Assembly (NCBI GenBank): GCA_041946865.1
Contig: JBHGBF010000303.1
Span: 1 to 5,740, forward strand
From: RPQK01 sp041946865
GTDB taxonomy: Bacteria; Acidobacteriota; UBA6911; RPQK01
Direction: 5' to 3'
Length of the DNA stretch: 5,740 nucleotides
The notes beneath the pieces were generated by a model, which saw nothing but the letters and a program-made list of their open reading frames with translations, was not told the origin of the DNA and did no database searches. Shown piece by piece: positions 5,180 through 5,740 of this stretch. Positions within the stretch are counted from its first letter, which is position 1, and each line of letters begins with the position of its first letter. Both the position numbers and the translations under genes were made by a program.

Positions 5180-5681
5180 ACGCTTTTCCGAAAACATGAC
5201 ACAGAGCACCTCAGGGGATCGGTCACGCATGTCTATTTGGGCACGGCCTCGGTGAACTTCGGATGAGAACGTAGTTTTGTTCGGAGGCGATGTCTCATCT
5301 GGCTCGTGACTTCCGGTCAAACCTCAAGGACCGTCTCGTCAACGGCCTCCAGGGCAACGTCACGGGGGCTTGGAACAGTCAGACTATTCAAGACAGAACG
5401 AACTTCGTGCCTTTGGTGCTACGATGGCTCGTAAAAAACTATCACAACCGCCCGGCGAACTCAGCGAGCAGCAACAGACCATTCAGGCCCTCAAGGACTG
5501 GATCCGGAGCGGCAAGTTCGCGAATTTCACCGAGGCCTCGCCTTTTCCCGGGCAAATAACAGCAATGGCGAAGGACCATCATGGGCAACGACACGACCAA
5601 CCGAGACAGCTTGTTTCACCCTATCTCATGCTCGTTTGTTACCCTAATGTTACCCGGCGGACTTTCGAAGGGCTGGAAAGC
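5180..5681. other. intergenic region with possible gene remnants
   Basis: No gene here can be firmly supported and I see no clear terminator after the M56 stop. Two stretches have coding-like composition in different frames. One runs from an ATG at 5290 (product containing SNLKDRLVNGLQGNVTGAWN), with GGAGG only 2 bases before the start. The other runs from an ATG at 5424 (LSEQQQTIQALKDWIRSGKF) and has no Shine-Dalgarno. The change of frame near 5400 and the lack of recognisable families suggest decayed genes. Confidence 0.4.
5424..5560 (+). pseudogene. possible short gene remnant next to the tRNA
   Basis: From the ATG at 5424 the reading MARKKLSQPPGELSEQQQ and on through IQALKDWIRSGKF looks like real protein, with C or G in most third positions up to about 5540. 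Past that point the codon pattern decays, and the frame runs open through the tRNA gene to the window edge, which cannot be coding. I do not recognise the family. It could be the start of a decayed gene, or chance. Confidence 0.25.
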
Positions 5682-5740
5682 TGGAGCTGGCGAAGGGAAT
5701 CGAACCCCCAACCTACTGATTACAAATCAGTTGCTCTACC
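5682..5740 (-). tRNA. trnT: tRNA-Thr(UGU), 5' end beyond the window
   Basis: Read on the minus strand, the last 59 nucleotides of a tRNA are present, corresponding to standard positions 18-76. Anticodon stem ACTGA pairs with TCAGT around the loop TTTGTAA, giving anticodon UGU at 5724-5722. The T arm has GGGGG, loop TTCGATT, and CCCTT with two G-U pairs. The acceptor 3' strand CGCCAGC is followed by discriminator T and an encoded CCA (5684-5682). The missing part is the 5' acceptor strand and half of the D arm. UGU reads ACA and related threonine codons. Confidence 0.93.

Noticed and set aside
4783..5320. Long minus-strand open frames opposite the Pro/Gly-rich tail
   Set aside because: They are low-complexity mirror images of the proline and GGV coding repeats.
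5581..5740. Plus-strand frames running into the tRNA gene (EGNRTP- and RRESNP-type readings)
   Set aside because: These are well-known spurious translations of antisense tRNA sequence.

Overview
The window is GC-rich bacterial DNA from a genome I cannot name. The gene content suggests an Acidobacteriota-like or otherwise environmental, polysaccharide-degrading lineage. The clues are a BlaI/M56 regulatory pair whose sensor ends in a long Pro-rich and Gly-Val-rich tail, an agarase-like secreted glycoside hydrolase, and a DoxX-type membrane segment fused to a TIM-barrel-like domain. The assignment rests on recalled family resemblance, not on a search.

Layout. Positions 1-222 hold no gene I can support. 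Positions 223 to about 2546 on the minus strand hold two consecutive genes that both look damaged. The upstream one encodes a signal peptide and the N-terminal sandwich-like region of an agarase-type hydrolase, but homology-like sequence stops just where the catalytic barrel should begin. The downstream one keeps the last helices of a DoxX domain and a complete-looking barrel domain, but has lost its first helices and any credible start codon. An 87-base piece between them reads, in a third frame, like the natural C-terminus of another protein, perhaps of the hydrolase itself. This is best explained by deletions (real or from assembly) in a formerly intact two-gene polysaccharide-utilisation operon.

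Positions 2577-2882 form a divergent intergenic region with several perfect palindromes, a REP-like hairpin and, at its right end, a sigma70-like promoter whose spacer contains a textbook BlaI operator (TACA-N2-TGTA). This promoter drives a plus-strand operon of a BlaI/MecI-type repressor (start 2901 or 2883) and an M56-family membrane metalloprotease (3317-5179). The two genes overlap by 4 bases behind a perfect Shine-Dalgarno. By analogy with BlaR1/BlaI, the protease would sense an envelope signal, cleave or inactivate the repressor, and relieve autorepression. The sensor part is not a penicillin-binding domain. It is a periplasmic beta-rich domain with a CPDC motif, followed by a proline-rich stalk and ten GGVx tetrapeptides.

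Positions 5180-5681 hold no well-supported gene, only short coding-like fragments in different frames. The window ends inside a minus-strand tRNA-Thr(UGU) gene with an encoded CCA end.
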